From Owenia fusiformis (taxonomy: Eukaryota; Annelida; Polychaeta; Sabellida; Oweniidae): a stretch of DNA of 64,000 nucleotides. Positions 36,420-49,000 of this stretch are shown here, one piece after another. The notes beneath the pieces were generated by a model that was not told the origin of the DNA, searched no databases, and saw only the letters and a list, made by a program, of their open reading frames with translations. The stretch spans positions 19,413,520 through 19,477,519 of the forward strand of contig CAIIXF020000012.1 in the NCBI GenBank assembly GCA_903813345.2, given 5' to 3'. Numbering within the stretch: the stretch's first letter is position 1; every line of letters starts with the position of its first letter. The position numbers and the translations under genes are program-made.

Positions 36420-38440
36420 TCTCTTAAACCAGTTACCAGTTGTTATCTTAATTCTTTATCTATTTTTTGTTGTTTTAATTCTGTAAATATTTTTGTTAAA
36501 TCGACCAAAATTTCCTTTGCATAACTATAATAGTTATTGAGAGGTCTAAGAAAATGTTGTATATGCTATTTTGTTTCAACAAGCTTCAATTCGGAAAGAT
36601 ATTTTATTTCATTCTCAAGAATTGGTAAGAAGGAACAAAAACAATTGCACCAAAAGACAAAATATTTTAACAAAAACAGTTTTATAAAATATATATAAAT
36701 AATTTTCGCATTAAACTGTTCCAAATCAGGCATAATTACATAAAGGACAGTGTTTTTACAGAATGTTTTCAATAATTGGTATAAGAGAAAAACATTGTTG
36801 AATTCAGTTCAAAATATCGATACCAATCCTTTGTGAAGTACAAAAATATAGGAAATGTTTAAAATTCTCCAAAATGATAAAACTGCATGGTAATTAGATG
36901 TATATACTGTACATGTAGATATAATACATTAAGTTCAAATATTATTGACATTGGAAAACTATGTTTATTGGCAGCAACTACAACGGCAGTAACGTTCGAT
37001 CATTTTCGATATCGACATTTGAATATGAGCAGTGGGTGGGAACAAGTTGAGTACAAATATTTAAAAATAGGCCTTTATAGTTTTAGTTAAACTTTTTTAA
37101 ATAAGTAAATCTAAAAAACTATTCATAAACAGAACAGTTTATTATTAAATGTATTCCAAATTTTGCATTCTATATGAGTGTGGTGTTTGTATTACCAGAA
37201 AACTTTTGATAAATGATTTTTCACTCTATTAAGGTGCATTTACATTCATTTCAATACAAGGAAACATTCCTGACACATTTGGACAATGATTATACTATTC
37301 TAAATAATAAATATAAGGGTTCATTCTGACATTACATCAGTGAAAAACTATTAAAATTTTGTATAGTCAGTTCTGCTCCATGCTATATTCATGTCTGCAG
37401 TACACTCAATGTTAAGTCAATAAGAGTCTCAAACCAAATAGTTCGGGTCAATAGAGCAAGCCACATTGAAATGAATTTGATGAATATTTGTAGAACAACA
37501 AATGCAGGGTGTCCAATAAATAAGATGAAAGATATACAATGATTTAATCAAAATTCATATTTTCTGATATAACAGTCACTATTCTGGCCAAATTAGACTT
37601 AAATTAAGTATTTAGTTGCCACCATGGATGAATTGTTCTATAAAAGCACGTTCCTCTATCCCTATCCTAATGAGTTCCATGATAAAATCAACAACGCAAT
37701 AATCGATATGTACATGTATCTATGTACCCTTATGAGTATATCACTTACACTGCATCTTCATGTAAAATTACAGCATAACATCCATGAAAACTCCCATTCA
37801 AAATTGAAATTATATTATTAAAGAAGTTATTTCCGCTACTGTTATTGGAAATAAAGTCACTGCTGCACACTACTTATCCAGCTTCTGTCTGACCCAATTC
37901 CAGTATTGCAAAGAAATTAAGTTATGAACTTGTGGTGGACCTTGAAGGATTGTTCGTTGGGCTTGTAACTTTGTTGGTGTTGGTGTTTGGCTTTATGAAG
38001 TTATCTCAACTGCTATTGTTATGTATGCACTTATTATCAAATATCGTATATTTAAATCCACTTATAGGCTCTCGAAGAGATAATTGACCTTCGAATATGA
38101 ACATCAAACTGGTTGGGGTGGGAGTGACAACGGGTGTGTTTGTATTCATTTGTAACCAGCTCGTGTACCTAAAGGCGCCATGTAAAGTTTAAACCACTTT
38201 AAGCTTGTAGTGTGGTCTTACAATTTAAAACAATATGTTTTATAGTGCATTTTGTACTGTATTCGATGATCTGAAAATTTCTGTTGCTAAAATGGTAAGA
38301 AATTCAGAAATTTGAAAATTAAAAAACAATAACGCTTTTTAGTGTCAACATTTTTTTTAAAGTCTCGTACAGTTTTTAGAATCATGAAAAAACGTGGATA
38401 GTTAAACAATATATCCAATATACATGGAAATGTTAAACTC
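36420..38440. other. Intergenic, nothing recognised
   Basis: This is AT-rich sequence with short open frames only. A stray cagggtgtccaataaa (37505-37520) resembles one end of the MITE families here, but I found no partner end. Confidence 0.45.
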
Positions 38441-38449
38441 ATTTTGTGC

Positions 38450-38608
38450 AATATTGAACAAATATTTCACTCTACTGAGGTGAATACCAGTGCATCTTTC
38501 ACAAGTGATATTCCACGAAACCCGGAGGGCTAATGGAATATCATCTTGGGTATTCATCACAGGTATTCACCGAAAGTAGAGTGAAATATTTGTACAATAT
38601 TAACTTGC
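38450..38608. mobile_element. ~155-bp hairpin (foldback) element
   Basis: The arms are caatattgaacaaatatttcactctactg and, inverted, agtagagtgaaatatttgtacaatatt. Inner gatattccac/tggaatatca segments also pair, so nearly the whole segment can fold. There is no coding capacity. Confidence 0.65.
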
Positions 38609-38806
38609 ACAGGTCTGTGATATTTAAAATGATGGACATAAAAATGTCATATTGACCTCAGTTCAATCAGAACGCTCACCAAAACATCAAATGTAGCATT
38701 TCAGGAATGAGAGAGTAAGTCCATGCTATAATTAAGAGAAGTTAATCATGCATTAAATATCCATCCTTGGGCGATCTTGAAGGATGTTATATACCATTTA
38801 AAATAA

Positions 38807-38940
38807 TAGGGAGTTTAAGCTTGCATATAAAATCGAAACGCCAACCTATACGTATGACCAATCACCCATACAAATGCATCGCTTAAATATTTTCTGTTCA
38901 CGTTTAGGTTGTGAAAAACATCGCAAGCTTAAACTCCCTA
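38807..38940. mobile_element. 134-bp MITE, TAGGGAGTTTAAGCTTGC ends
   Basis: The 18-bp end tagggagtttaagcttgc is exactly complementary to gcaagcttaaactcccta at the other end. Terminal TA is present on both sides. The AT-rich centre has no gene. Confidence 0.85.
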
Positions 38941-39314
38941 ATTTCCCTACAGCGACGGTAGCAATTTCACATGCGCGATCGTCTAATACTATAATGATTT
39001 GAAATTTGGGGAAATGAGGAAACCCCTCCACCAATTAAATTTTTAACGCTAGGAATTTCGACAGTCTCCTATGTCAAGGGTGTCTTCTACTCTTTGACTT
39101 TGCTAACTCTTATGAGTGAATATCGTGTGTTTCGGATGATAGATGGCAGGGCAGTTCACCTGGTTAAATAGTTATACTATGAACTTGGCAACTGCCATCT
39201 TCATATCGGTTTCAAACTCAGCCATTCTTGGCCATAAAAAGTTTTTTCAAAATTATGCAGTTTTTACCATTCGGCACTTTTCAAGTGATTTTGGGCCAAA
39301 GTTATCATACGTGA

Positions 39315-39355
39315 ACCCCCCCCCCCCACGGAATTCTTTAAAAAGCCCCCCCCCC
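39315..39355. other. Two long C runs (12 and about 10 C) separated by 17 bp
   Basis: On the complementary strand these are G runs, which could join in quadruplex or triplex structure. They are also typical of slippage. I see no gene context beyond lying between genes. Confidence 0.5.
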
Positions 39356-40129
39356 TGTCATTCAGTCCTCAGAACAAGATTTCTTACTTATTCTGTGCTT
39401 TATTACCATATTGTTTCATCTTCTTCCTCCATAATTGTTTTGGTGATATAGGTCTTTTGGCACATAAATACCACCGAGCAAACTCACTGTACCACGAAGT
39501 ACCCTTTTAAAGCCGAGTAAATCATAATGAAATCAGTTATTTATCATTCATGAACAGATCTTTATTTCATAGCATGACATATATCAATAGTAGATGTGCA
39601 TGTAAATAATAGGGTGTAAAATTATAAAGCAATCTTTTCAAAACAATGTCAGTGTTTTCCTTACAATTCTATTTTATAAATTGAGTTAATCAAATATAGA
39701 AGACATCGAGAACTTTTGGACTTAATAAAAAATAGGATGGCGTGTACTCTCATAGGCAAAAATATTGAAAACTGTGACAAAGGTTCAAAAAGTCAATCTC
39801 AAATCGTCTGTAAAGTCTTAACGTGTTGACCAAAATATCATTATTCTCATGCCAATAATGTAGAATAATCTGATTTATCACATCAAATGTACCATCCGAA
39901 AATGTCGAATGTATCGTGCAATGACACGGATAATGGTTCTAATGTGCCGTGCAAATAGTTCTTGTGTCATCCACATCCATATTATGTATCATAAATACAT
40001 GTTACAGATATCGCCGAAAGTCTCATCAATAGAATAATTGTTCGAATGGTCATGGTTCTAAAGTGTCACCAATGAGCTTGTTATCAACTGGATCATAGTT
40101 TTAATATGGCATCCATGGGACGGACAATA

Positions 40130-40450
40130 AATACTATGTAGTTCCGATGCGTCACCAATTCGATCATAGATCGAAGTCCGAATCAATAGTATCAATGGTA
40201 ATTGTCCCAGGGTGTGTTGTTGTCTCATAGCTAGTTGTTATATCTATAGGACGGGATAATATTTCGAATGTAATTTAGTTCTAATGCGTCACCAGTGCGA
40301 TCAAAGATCGTAGTCCGAATCAATGGATTAAGTCCCAGGGTGTCTTGTTGTTGTAGCTAATTCTAATATGGCGAAGATGGGATCATAGTTCGAATGTACT
40401 TTAGTTCTAATTTGTCATCAATTGTGATAGTTATACTATGTCGACAACAA
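40130..40450. repeat. Degenerate direct repeats downstream of the acidic-protein stop codon
   Basis: The block gcgtcacca, cgatca-agatcg, agtccgaatcaat, gtcccagggtgt and ttgttgt recurs at about 40148-40228 and 40286-40352, with fainter copies before and after. It lies where the 3' UTR of the neighbouring minus-strand gene should be, so it may be transcribed. Confidence 0.6.
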
Positions 40451-40452
40451 CG

Positions 40453-43023
40453 TTATAACTCCAACGTATCATCCAGAGGATCACACCAAACATTCTCATC
40501 ATAGATGGTCATTTGAACCAATCTTTCTGACCAGTTAACTCCTTGTCCTGGCGTCTCGGAATGCCTCCTTGGATACCTAAAGGACGGTTGATGCGTGTTC
40601 AGTTTTCTGTAAGCGTCTACTTGTTGGCGCCGTTTCAGCAGACACGCGTGTTGTTGGGCAGGGGAGAGCACTGGAGAATCCAGTCTTAACTCTGTCAATG
40701 TCTTCTCTGAGAGTGATCTGAAAAGAAGGACTGTATTTTGATTAACAGGTTCATCTACCATATGAAATATATGATGGACATTTAGGGTATTCGAAGCATG
40801 GACCTGGTCGGTCGACAATTGCATTATTAAATGATAGCTAGGCAAGGTGTATCCGAATCCAGCCAATCCTAACACAGTATTTCACATATAGAACAGTGTG
40901 TAAAATAATCAATAACACATACAAGGTCGTGTCCAACAACAATTGCAAAATGTCTCCTTAAATTATTGACTTCAACTGCACAAATATCGAAAACGGGTTG
41001 GGACAACAGTAACAAATATGTTAATTTTTGATTTTCATCACCGTTTGTCTAGATACTCTTACCTGGACCTTCCATATGTGCTTTCATTATCTTCATCAAC
41101 ACTCTGCTCAATACCATCACATTGGAAGTCATCATGGTTAGCATAGCTATCATCCGCAATGCTCAGTTTATCTGCGGTACAAACGGCAGCTGTTTCATAA
41201 GGCGTATGATACACGCTAGCAGTATCTGCAGCTGTTTGATAAAGAACGCTTTGTGTTGCTTCTACAGTGGCCTCGTCACATAGGGCATTTTCTCTGTGAG
41301 TATGATTATATGGCACGCAATCGCTACTAGGGCAAAGGCTTGAAGCATTGAGCAATTCCTGTGTAGGTTTGTTCCCGTGATAGTTTGGGAAATCATTCAT
41401 TACCGATCTCGATTCTTCCAGCAACGGCGTGCTGCTCTTAATCGACCACGGCTGGAGGGATGTCGCTTGACCCTCACGTAGGACTCGTGGAAGGGAGTCG
41501 ACGATATCAGGGGTACTTAGTCTTTCGACCACTTTACAAGGGAGCATGGGACAACATGAACCGAATCTAATTTGTTCAGACATAAAGGGATGCAGAGCGA
41601 TAGGAGTAACATCTGGAATCAACGGATTCGATTTGAATGTTTGGATCTTTCCAAGTTTCTTTTCTAATGGGTTCGGTATTTGCGTCCCATCAATATTTTC
41701 TTCTTGGGGGTTTGATATGTATATTTTAATATGATCTTTTTCTTCTTTAGAACCACTTTCAGTACTTGTAATTTGATCCAACGAGAAATTGATTGAATTC
41801 TCCGTTTGGCTGTCATTTTCATTGGACGCATCAATACCTGGGTCATCAGGGCAACTAGAGTCAATATTTTGTGAGAAGTCATATTCTATCATTTCTTCTA
41901 CATGCCCTGTGGGTATCGAATCTCCATCGTCTAGAATGAATGTTTCTAGAGAGTGTATTGTTTCAAGCTTGGAATCTTCATTGAGGGACTCATCTTGGTC
42001 AATCATTAAACATTGAATTTCTTCACCTAATGATTCAGTAGTTTTAGAGTCGCTGTTATTGGATGGTGTGGAATCGAGTACATAACAACCTTCCTCATTT
42101 ACTGTATTACTTGTTTCAATCATTGAATCGTCGTTAAGAGATTTGTTAAGAATAGAGCTATATTTCTTAACTGGTACCTCATTCTGGCACATAACAGATT
42201 TTTTGTCCTTGTTTAGTGATTTAGAGATATCACTCACAGAGTTATTAGTCTCATTTAGTGACTCATCAATTACGGAGGTATCATCATCAATTAGTGACGT
42301 TGCAATAACAGAACTGGAGTCACTACAATTATTGTCATCTTTCAGCTCAACAACTGAGATAGAGTTGTGTACATCCTTACATGCGTTAAGTGGTGAAGAG
42401 TTGCATGTGTTCTCACTTAGTGCTTTGTCTTTCTCAACATCAGACGTACTTTCTTCCTTAAGAGACTCAGAGTCATCAAATATGGAGCCATTGTCTTTAT
42501 GTAATGAAGAAGTGTCATTGATTTCAGAGCTGTCCTCAATTAGGAATATAGGGTCATCAATTTGTGAACTTTCTTCTTCGTGTTGCGACTTGGTATACGT
42601 GTCTTCATTTACTGACTTCTTATACAGAGAACTGTTGTCCTCGTCTAGTGACTTAGACTCTTCCACAATAGAATATGGGTCCTCATTTAGTGACTCCTCA
42701 CAACTGCTATCCTCATTGGGTGACTTGGTCGCATTAATAATCAATGAAGCGTCGCCTTTACTTTGGGTGTCTAGATATTCATTGTTTGTGGCGTTACCCC
42801 GAGACTCTGTTGAATCCGTGTTGTCATTGGGATACGGGGGACCAGGCAACAACACAGGGGCCACGGTGTAGATCTGGTTACATAAATTGAAAACTGGGGG
42901 TCTCCAGAGTTTCACGTGTCTCAGCTGGGGGAACGTAACAGGCTCGATGTATTCCATCATTTCGAATGGCCCACTTGAGGAATACGTTTGAGTATATTCA
43001 CTAAAAAGGTCAAACTGAGACAT
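40453..43023 (-). CDS. Acidic serine-rich repeat protein of unknown function, 2 exons, 741 aa
   Basis: The first exon is 41063-43023 (donor CCAG|GTAAGAG) and the second is 40453-40717 (acceptor TTTTCAG). The join makes Arg and the sum is 2226 nt. Residues ~65-460 are strongly acidic and Ser-rich. They are built on a degenerate repeat whose core reads SLNED or SLDED (also SVNED, SLNDD, SLGEE) at intervals of about 10-25 residues, so the region is probably disordered. The C-terminal exon is more ordinary: QQHACLLKRRQQVDAYRKLN, then a basic segment, then WCDPLDDTLEL. No domain was recognised. The start is the first Met in frame, but an acceptor-like TGTCTCAG lies right after it and the frame stays open upstream, so an earlier exon may exist. 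It lies in the same orientation as, and 3 kb downstream of, the Tantalus-like gene, which is also acidic. Confidence 0.72.
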
Positions 43024-43162
43024 ACACGAATGTACATATACAAATACTGATATCTTATTTCTGTGACATTTTTTTGGAAAAGGTTAGATCAATAACTATT
43101 GTCAATATATTCCAAATAAGTCAAGGGCAAATTCATTTCCCATAACCCAATCCTCCTCAGCA

Positions 43163-43347
43163 GGCCGATCAAAAAGTTTCTTACCGTTGGCTCTCAATTT
43201 TATAAGAGGAGGTACGGATTCTTTCGTTGAAACTCGTACAGTTTCAAGCAAACTAACTACTGTATCCTGTCTCATGTTAAAGTTTGAGCTTCCAACTCCT
43301 CTTATTATAAAATTGAGAGCCAGCGGTAAGAAACTTTTTGATCGGCC
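43163..43347. mobile_element. 185-bp foldback MITE, GGCCGATCAAAAAGTTTC ends
   Basis: About 50 bp at each end are inverted copies. The left end ggccgatcaaaaagtttctt continues through ggctctcaattttata, and the complement of the right end matches with a few changes. It lies just upstream of the acidic-protein gene. Confidence 0.85.
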
Positions 43348-43874
43348 CTTGTATATAGTATTCTGGATTTTGAAGTCCTGTGATCGGAGGATGCCCTTAC
43401 CCTAAAATCAATTCCAACATTGTTTGACTAAGCGTTAATTTCAGAACTATTAAAGTGCTCTTATATAGGCTATCAAAGTTATCTTAGGTGCCAATTTGAC
43501 ATCAACAAAAGGGACAAGATCAACATATCGATGTCCGAAGGTATCTCCATTCTCCACAAACGAAATCATGAAAAGGTCCATTGTGTAAAAATATATAGAT
43601 TTTTAAAAGAGGTTGATTTAATTTTCAAAAATCAATTTCATCTTTTAGAGAAAGGGGTCCTTCTAAAATATAAATATTAATGTTTTTCAACAATATTTGT
43701 ATATATTGATCTAGTCATTGATGTTTGATGTCCCATTGGCGTCCATGTAATCGGGAACTCTTGTTGAATACGAAAGATACATGCAGTTTCAAATAGTGTT
43801 CACTATTAGAGTAGAATGGTTTATAATCAAGGACATGCCTAGGATCGAAAGACTTATTCAAGAAGCATATACTA

Positions 43875-44372
43875 CAGGGTGAGCCAAAAGAAAAAAAACA
43901 AACAATATGGGTTTAACTTTTTATTAATATTTGGCACAATTGATCCTTGTTTACTGTTCTTTCATTCCATTAAGTTTCACTGGTCCATTCCAAATAGTCA
44001 TGATTATATGGCCATTTTACAAAACATGCTCCACATGCCAAAATCACCCAATATGAACCCCTAGAATTTTAAATTCTGGGCTATTTCAAGGATAATTCCT
44101 ACACAAATAACTCTAAAAGCATCAGAGTCACTCAGAACAACTTCACCTGATACATTCAAGTTTGCTTCCAGAGATTAGACCGGCGTTTTGTACATGCTTT
44201 GTAAAATGAAGACAAAATTGTGTCTTTTTGGAACAGACCAATGAATCTTGGTAGAATGGAAGAACATTGAACAATTGAATAAGGGTCAATTGTTCCAAAT
44301 ATGACATTTAAACCCATGCTGGATGACCGAGTTATTATCGTTTATTTGGGTTACCTTCTTTGGCTAACCCTG
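43875..44372. mobile_element. 498-bp TIR element related to 11498-13117
   Basis: The ends cagggtgagccaaaag and ttggctaaccctg, and inner cccatgctggatgac and tttggcacaa blocks, match the larger element at 11498-13117. TA lies outside both ends (43873-43874 and 44373-44374). The internal minisatellite is absent. Confidence 0.8.
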
Positions 44373-44379
44373 TACTATG

Positions 44380-45500
44380 GGACACTATTTTCAGTTTCAG
44401 AACATCTTTATGGGGCAATTAGTTGAGCAACTTGTTTACAATACAACTTGTTTCATCCATAATTATAATAAAAAAATTATATATAAGAAATATAACAGTG
44501 CATAAAAGTACAAAAATGTTGTTTATTGTTAGAAATTTATGTGTAAAACATTTGTGGTAGCTTAACTAACATGTCACATTAAGCAGATACGTAACATAGA
44601 GGATACACACGTAATCAACTCTGTGGAAGACTATTATGCCTTGCATACCTAAAATGGTCAACCTCAGAAAACCAAATATAATTTATATATAATTTTATAT
44701 AAGAATATTCAGGAGTTTGGCTACATGTTTGTTTCAGGAAAATGTGTTAGTTAAGTTAACAATCAACCGAGTACTAAAATCTCTGATTCTACTTGTGGTT
44801 GTAATTCATCAGAATGGAATTGTGTTTGAGGAATTGATATGTTCAAAGGATTAACAAACTATGGAATGTACTTTAACTACTCATCAAAATGAACATACAT
44901 GTACTTCAGGTTCATACAGTCATTGCAACCCCCTCCCCTCCCTGTGAAATCTAGTTTTCAATTTGTGTCTTTTCTGCTCCTTAGATTTTTTGTGAAATGA
45001 ACCCAAGACCTTATCTTTACTGTTTCCAGAGAATCCCTGGAAAATTCCAGCCATGGGCCTGACTGTTCTACATAGTAGATATATACCCAAAAGATATTGC
45101 TCATTGTCACAAGTAATAAAAACAAGATATAATTAATGATCTTCTACTTCAAATTTCACTCACAATATCCATATGTGTTAAACAATTTTTGTTCAAACCA
45201 TCTGAACCATCTGGTTACTTTAAATCATACTACCTATTGAAGTATGTCATTGGTACAATTTATAGCAAAACAGCCAATTTTTTAAAGCAAATATGAAACC
45301 ATTGTAACCTGCAACCTCAAGCCAATGAGTACATCTAAGCTCATTTGGTTCAACAAAAGAGGATATGATTTGTTTCTGTCGAAAGTGAGACTAAAATAGA
45401 GATGAAAATGAAGATTGCACCATGTCTTTGTGCTACCTGGTCCCTCTTCTAACAAGATGGCCAAGAATAAAGATTATGGTTGAGAGTTGTAAAAGCTAGA
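44380..45500. other. Intergenic, nothing recognised
   Basis: This lies between the Tantalus-like and acidic-protein genes. No frame above 60 codons, tandem array or paired termini was seen. Confidence 0.45.
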
Positions 45501-45504
45501 CAAG

Positions 45505-45635
45505 GCATTAACACAAAAAATGTCACCACCTGCCATTTGTTACAGATACCATGTGCAGGACACCAACTGCCGAACACCATCCACAAAAACGTTAGAGACT
45601 ATAATAATATGTCACCCCTTGTGGTGGTGACAAAA
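45505..45635. repeat. Short dispersed element with TGTCACCACC...GGTGGTGACA ends
   Basis: It has aatgtcaccacctgccatttgttacagata, accaactgcc and caccatccac blocks and ends cttgtggtggtgacaaa. It is the same family as 5782-5913. It lies about 0.4 kb past the stop codon of the Tantalus-like gene and may fall in its 3' region. Confidence 0.65.
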
Positions 45636-46011
45636 TAACAAACTGGAATGAACCTGTGATTTCTATTAAAATATTTGTTACTCAGATATACATGCTTCTT
45701 AATTACTAATGTAAATAATGTTAAATAGAGAGATAGATTATCTTTAACATGCTTGCATTCTTATAACAATCAAATTGTTTCTTAACTAGTGTTTTGATAC
45801 ATGGCACTTTGTGATATATGCTTCTATTGTTCAGTCAGTTCCAGTTTGATGTACATGAATCTATTTTTTTTCATTTTGAGATTCCACTTTATCTTACGTA
45901 CAGTTGTAACATGTAAAATAACTGATATCTGACAAAAAAGCAGAATACCAGAACACCAGAATGAAAACTGACATAATGTAATGCATGTAGAGAAAGATAT
46001 AGATGAATATA

Positions 46012-49000
46012 TTATTTCTCTTGCACGAACCCAGTGTTCAAGTCTTCTTCTGAGACGGGGGTCAATAGGTCCCTTGTGTCTTCTGCAATCCTTGAGTTCC
46101 GACTCTTTTCTAACAGTTGAATTGGGTCTAAGGAGTCCAAACTGGAATTCAATGACTGAACAGCCTCATCACTTGAATCAAGGACCCCTTCTAATAGTGA
46201 TTCATTTGCAGTTGCATTAAGCAGACTAGAATTTGTATCAGTGTCACTCAAAGTTGTTTGCGGGGTAAGATAGTCATCTGCTTTTGATTCAGAAAAAGAC
46301 TCCTTGGATTCATCACAAACATTTTTAGAACCTGATACAGGCTCCTTAGATACATGGTAAGTTTCACTTAAAGCTTTAGTTTGGCTTGTCTCCATTGTCT
46401 CTTTGACTGATTCTTCAGCTATAGTATCTAAGCCTGATATATCACCATCATCATTGCTATTTGACATTTCATTGCCCTTCTGGGAAGGAACAGGAATGTC
46501 TTTCATTGGTGTGAAGAATAAATCAACTTCCATTTCCTTATTTGGTTCCATATCTACCACAGACTTAACATCCCCTATCTTTTTGTCCTCTGCATTCAAA
46601 TCTTCTGGAATGGCCCCATTGTCAGTAATTTCATCCATACTGATATTTTCAACTTTTACATCAACATGATCAGGAGGTTCAATAATCACACCAACTTTAT
46701 TTGTATTATTACTGGATTCTGTCAAAAGAGAAGGTTCCTTTTTAACATCTACATGTACCTCGCCTTCAAACACTTTCACCTCACTTTTAGTTTCAGAGCT
46801 GATAGCCTTGACATCAATATTTAGATCCTGGGTTGATCCTGTGTTATCTTTGGTTTTATCAATTTTAATTTGGGATTCAACCTTATCTTGGGTTTTAACT
46901 TCATCTTTAATATCAACCTTCTCATTGGTTTCGACCATATCAGAGGTTTCAATTGTGTCTGGGATTACTATATTATCAGGGATCACAGTATTTTCGTGGG
47001 TTTCATTTTCGTTATGGGATTCAACTTTCTCCAATTCAGACTGCTTCTTCGATGACTTCCTTTTTGGAGGGCATTTTCTTTTGCTCGATTTTTGCTGTTT
47101 CAGAGAATTTTTGGAATCCTTGGGGATCTCAGATTCACTTATTGTTGGCACTGAATTCTGTTCTGTTTGCTGATTGGCTGGTGAGGAACTTGCACGTGGT
47201 TGCTCAGCAATAGCTAAAGGACCATTGTTGTTATATGGAACAAATGATGATCCTGAAAATCATTCAAGAATTTTAGATTTCATGCAACAAAAAGTTTCAA
47301 AGTTTTAAAAAATGTTTCAAGGATTAGCTTAACAATCTCCACATGCTTTATTATTCATTTATATCTTAATTCCAATTACATAAAGAAGTAGAAATATGAA
47401 GTGACACATAGTCTTAAGGATTTTTTTTCAACTGGGTGCCAAATTAAAGGTGCAACAAAGACTTGAATTTCCAAAAATTGCCACACTTTTATCATATTTT
47501 TAATCATGTCGTGCCATGTCACACATATTTTCAAAATAATTTTGAAAATGGATCCTTTTTCAGTTCTAATGAATTATGATATTTCTGCATCTTAAAATTC
47601 CAAATAATTTTCTCATAATAATTTTCTCTTATAAGGGAACATTGACAAACTTGACAAAATCTGCTTCCAACTTTTTCACTCTCTTATTCTTTGTTGTTAC
47701 TTTAATTCAGTAATGGGGCAGATCTGTTGCTGTGATATTGATATCCATGTAAGAATTCTTGATTGAGAAAAGCGCGCTAAAATTCAATCCTGTGGGAATC
47801 ATAGGAATGAAGGAATTGAATAAATCTTTAAGTCTAAAATGTTGGTAGAATCTTTTCAAATATCATGCCATGAAATGAGAATATTGTGCAATTGTGACAA
47901 TTTTTCAACGAGGCATTAACATGACAAAATGTCACCACCTAGGCGATCACAATATTATGAGTTCAATCTTAAGTCAGATTTAAATGTCTGAGAACTTGTA
48001 GATGATTTTGAAAAAATAAATTGTTCAATTTGAAGCAAGTAGAAAAATACCTTTTTTGAACCTGAAAAGGCCAATGAAGGTCAAATCTCGAATCTAAAGT
48101 CAGATTTGAACTAATCTGAGAACTTGTAGATGATTTTGAAAAAATTGGTCAATTTGAGAACTTGTAGATGATTTTGAAAAAATTGGTCAATTTGAAGCAA
48201 GATGAAAAATACCTTTTTGACATTGAGAATGTCATTGAAGGTCAAATCTATAGTTAGATTTGAACTGTTGAGAACATGTAGATGCTGTTGAAAAAAAATT
48301 GGTCAATTTGAAGCAAGTTGAAAAAATACCTTTTTGACCTTTTTTGACATTGAGAAGGTCATTGAAGGTCAAATCTCAAATCTAAAGTCAGATTTGAACT
48401 TCTGATAAGTTGTAGATGATTTTGAAAAAAGAAATTGGTCAATTTGAAGCAAGTTGAAAAAAGATCTTTTTGACCTTGAAAAGGTCATTGAAGTCCAAAT
48501 CTTGAGTCAGATTTGAACTTCTGAAAACATGTAGATGATTTTGAAAAAAATTGAAGTCAGTCTAAACAGTATTTGTTAAAGCAGATATGAAATGGTATTT
48601 TTAACCTAAAGGAATCAATATAATTTTTTGATAAATGTATTTGGACATGTTTTCTCATCTGTAGTGCGAAAACTATTTCACTCTAACGATCGTTATAGCT
48701 GCTTAATAAGCAATATTCGAATTGGTTGTGACGTTATTGGCCCCCACGTGATCTCTCACTGGTCCCCACGTGGCCCATAATGTCATAATGCCAAAATGTT
48801 TTGTTTTGGTTTACACTACAATCCTATATTTGCTGTGACGTTGTGATTACTAAGGTACCAATAAACCAAAGCTATATATTGTATATGACGTTACTTATCA
48901 CGTGGGGGCCAATTTGATGGATCAGTTAGTTTTATTTCGTTGTTTATGACCGTTAGCAGTTATCTAACATTTATTTTATAATGGCTATCGCAAGAACTCT

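Noticed and set aside
42143-42871. 242-codon plus-strand frame
   Set aside because: It is the antisense shadow of the low-complexity Ser/acidic exon on the minus strand, which has phased splice sites and a longer frame.
46808-47173. Plus-strand frames opposite the last Tantalus-like exon
   Set aside because: These are antisense shadows of a biased acidic coding exon.
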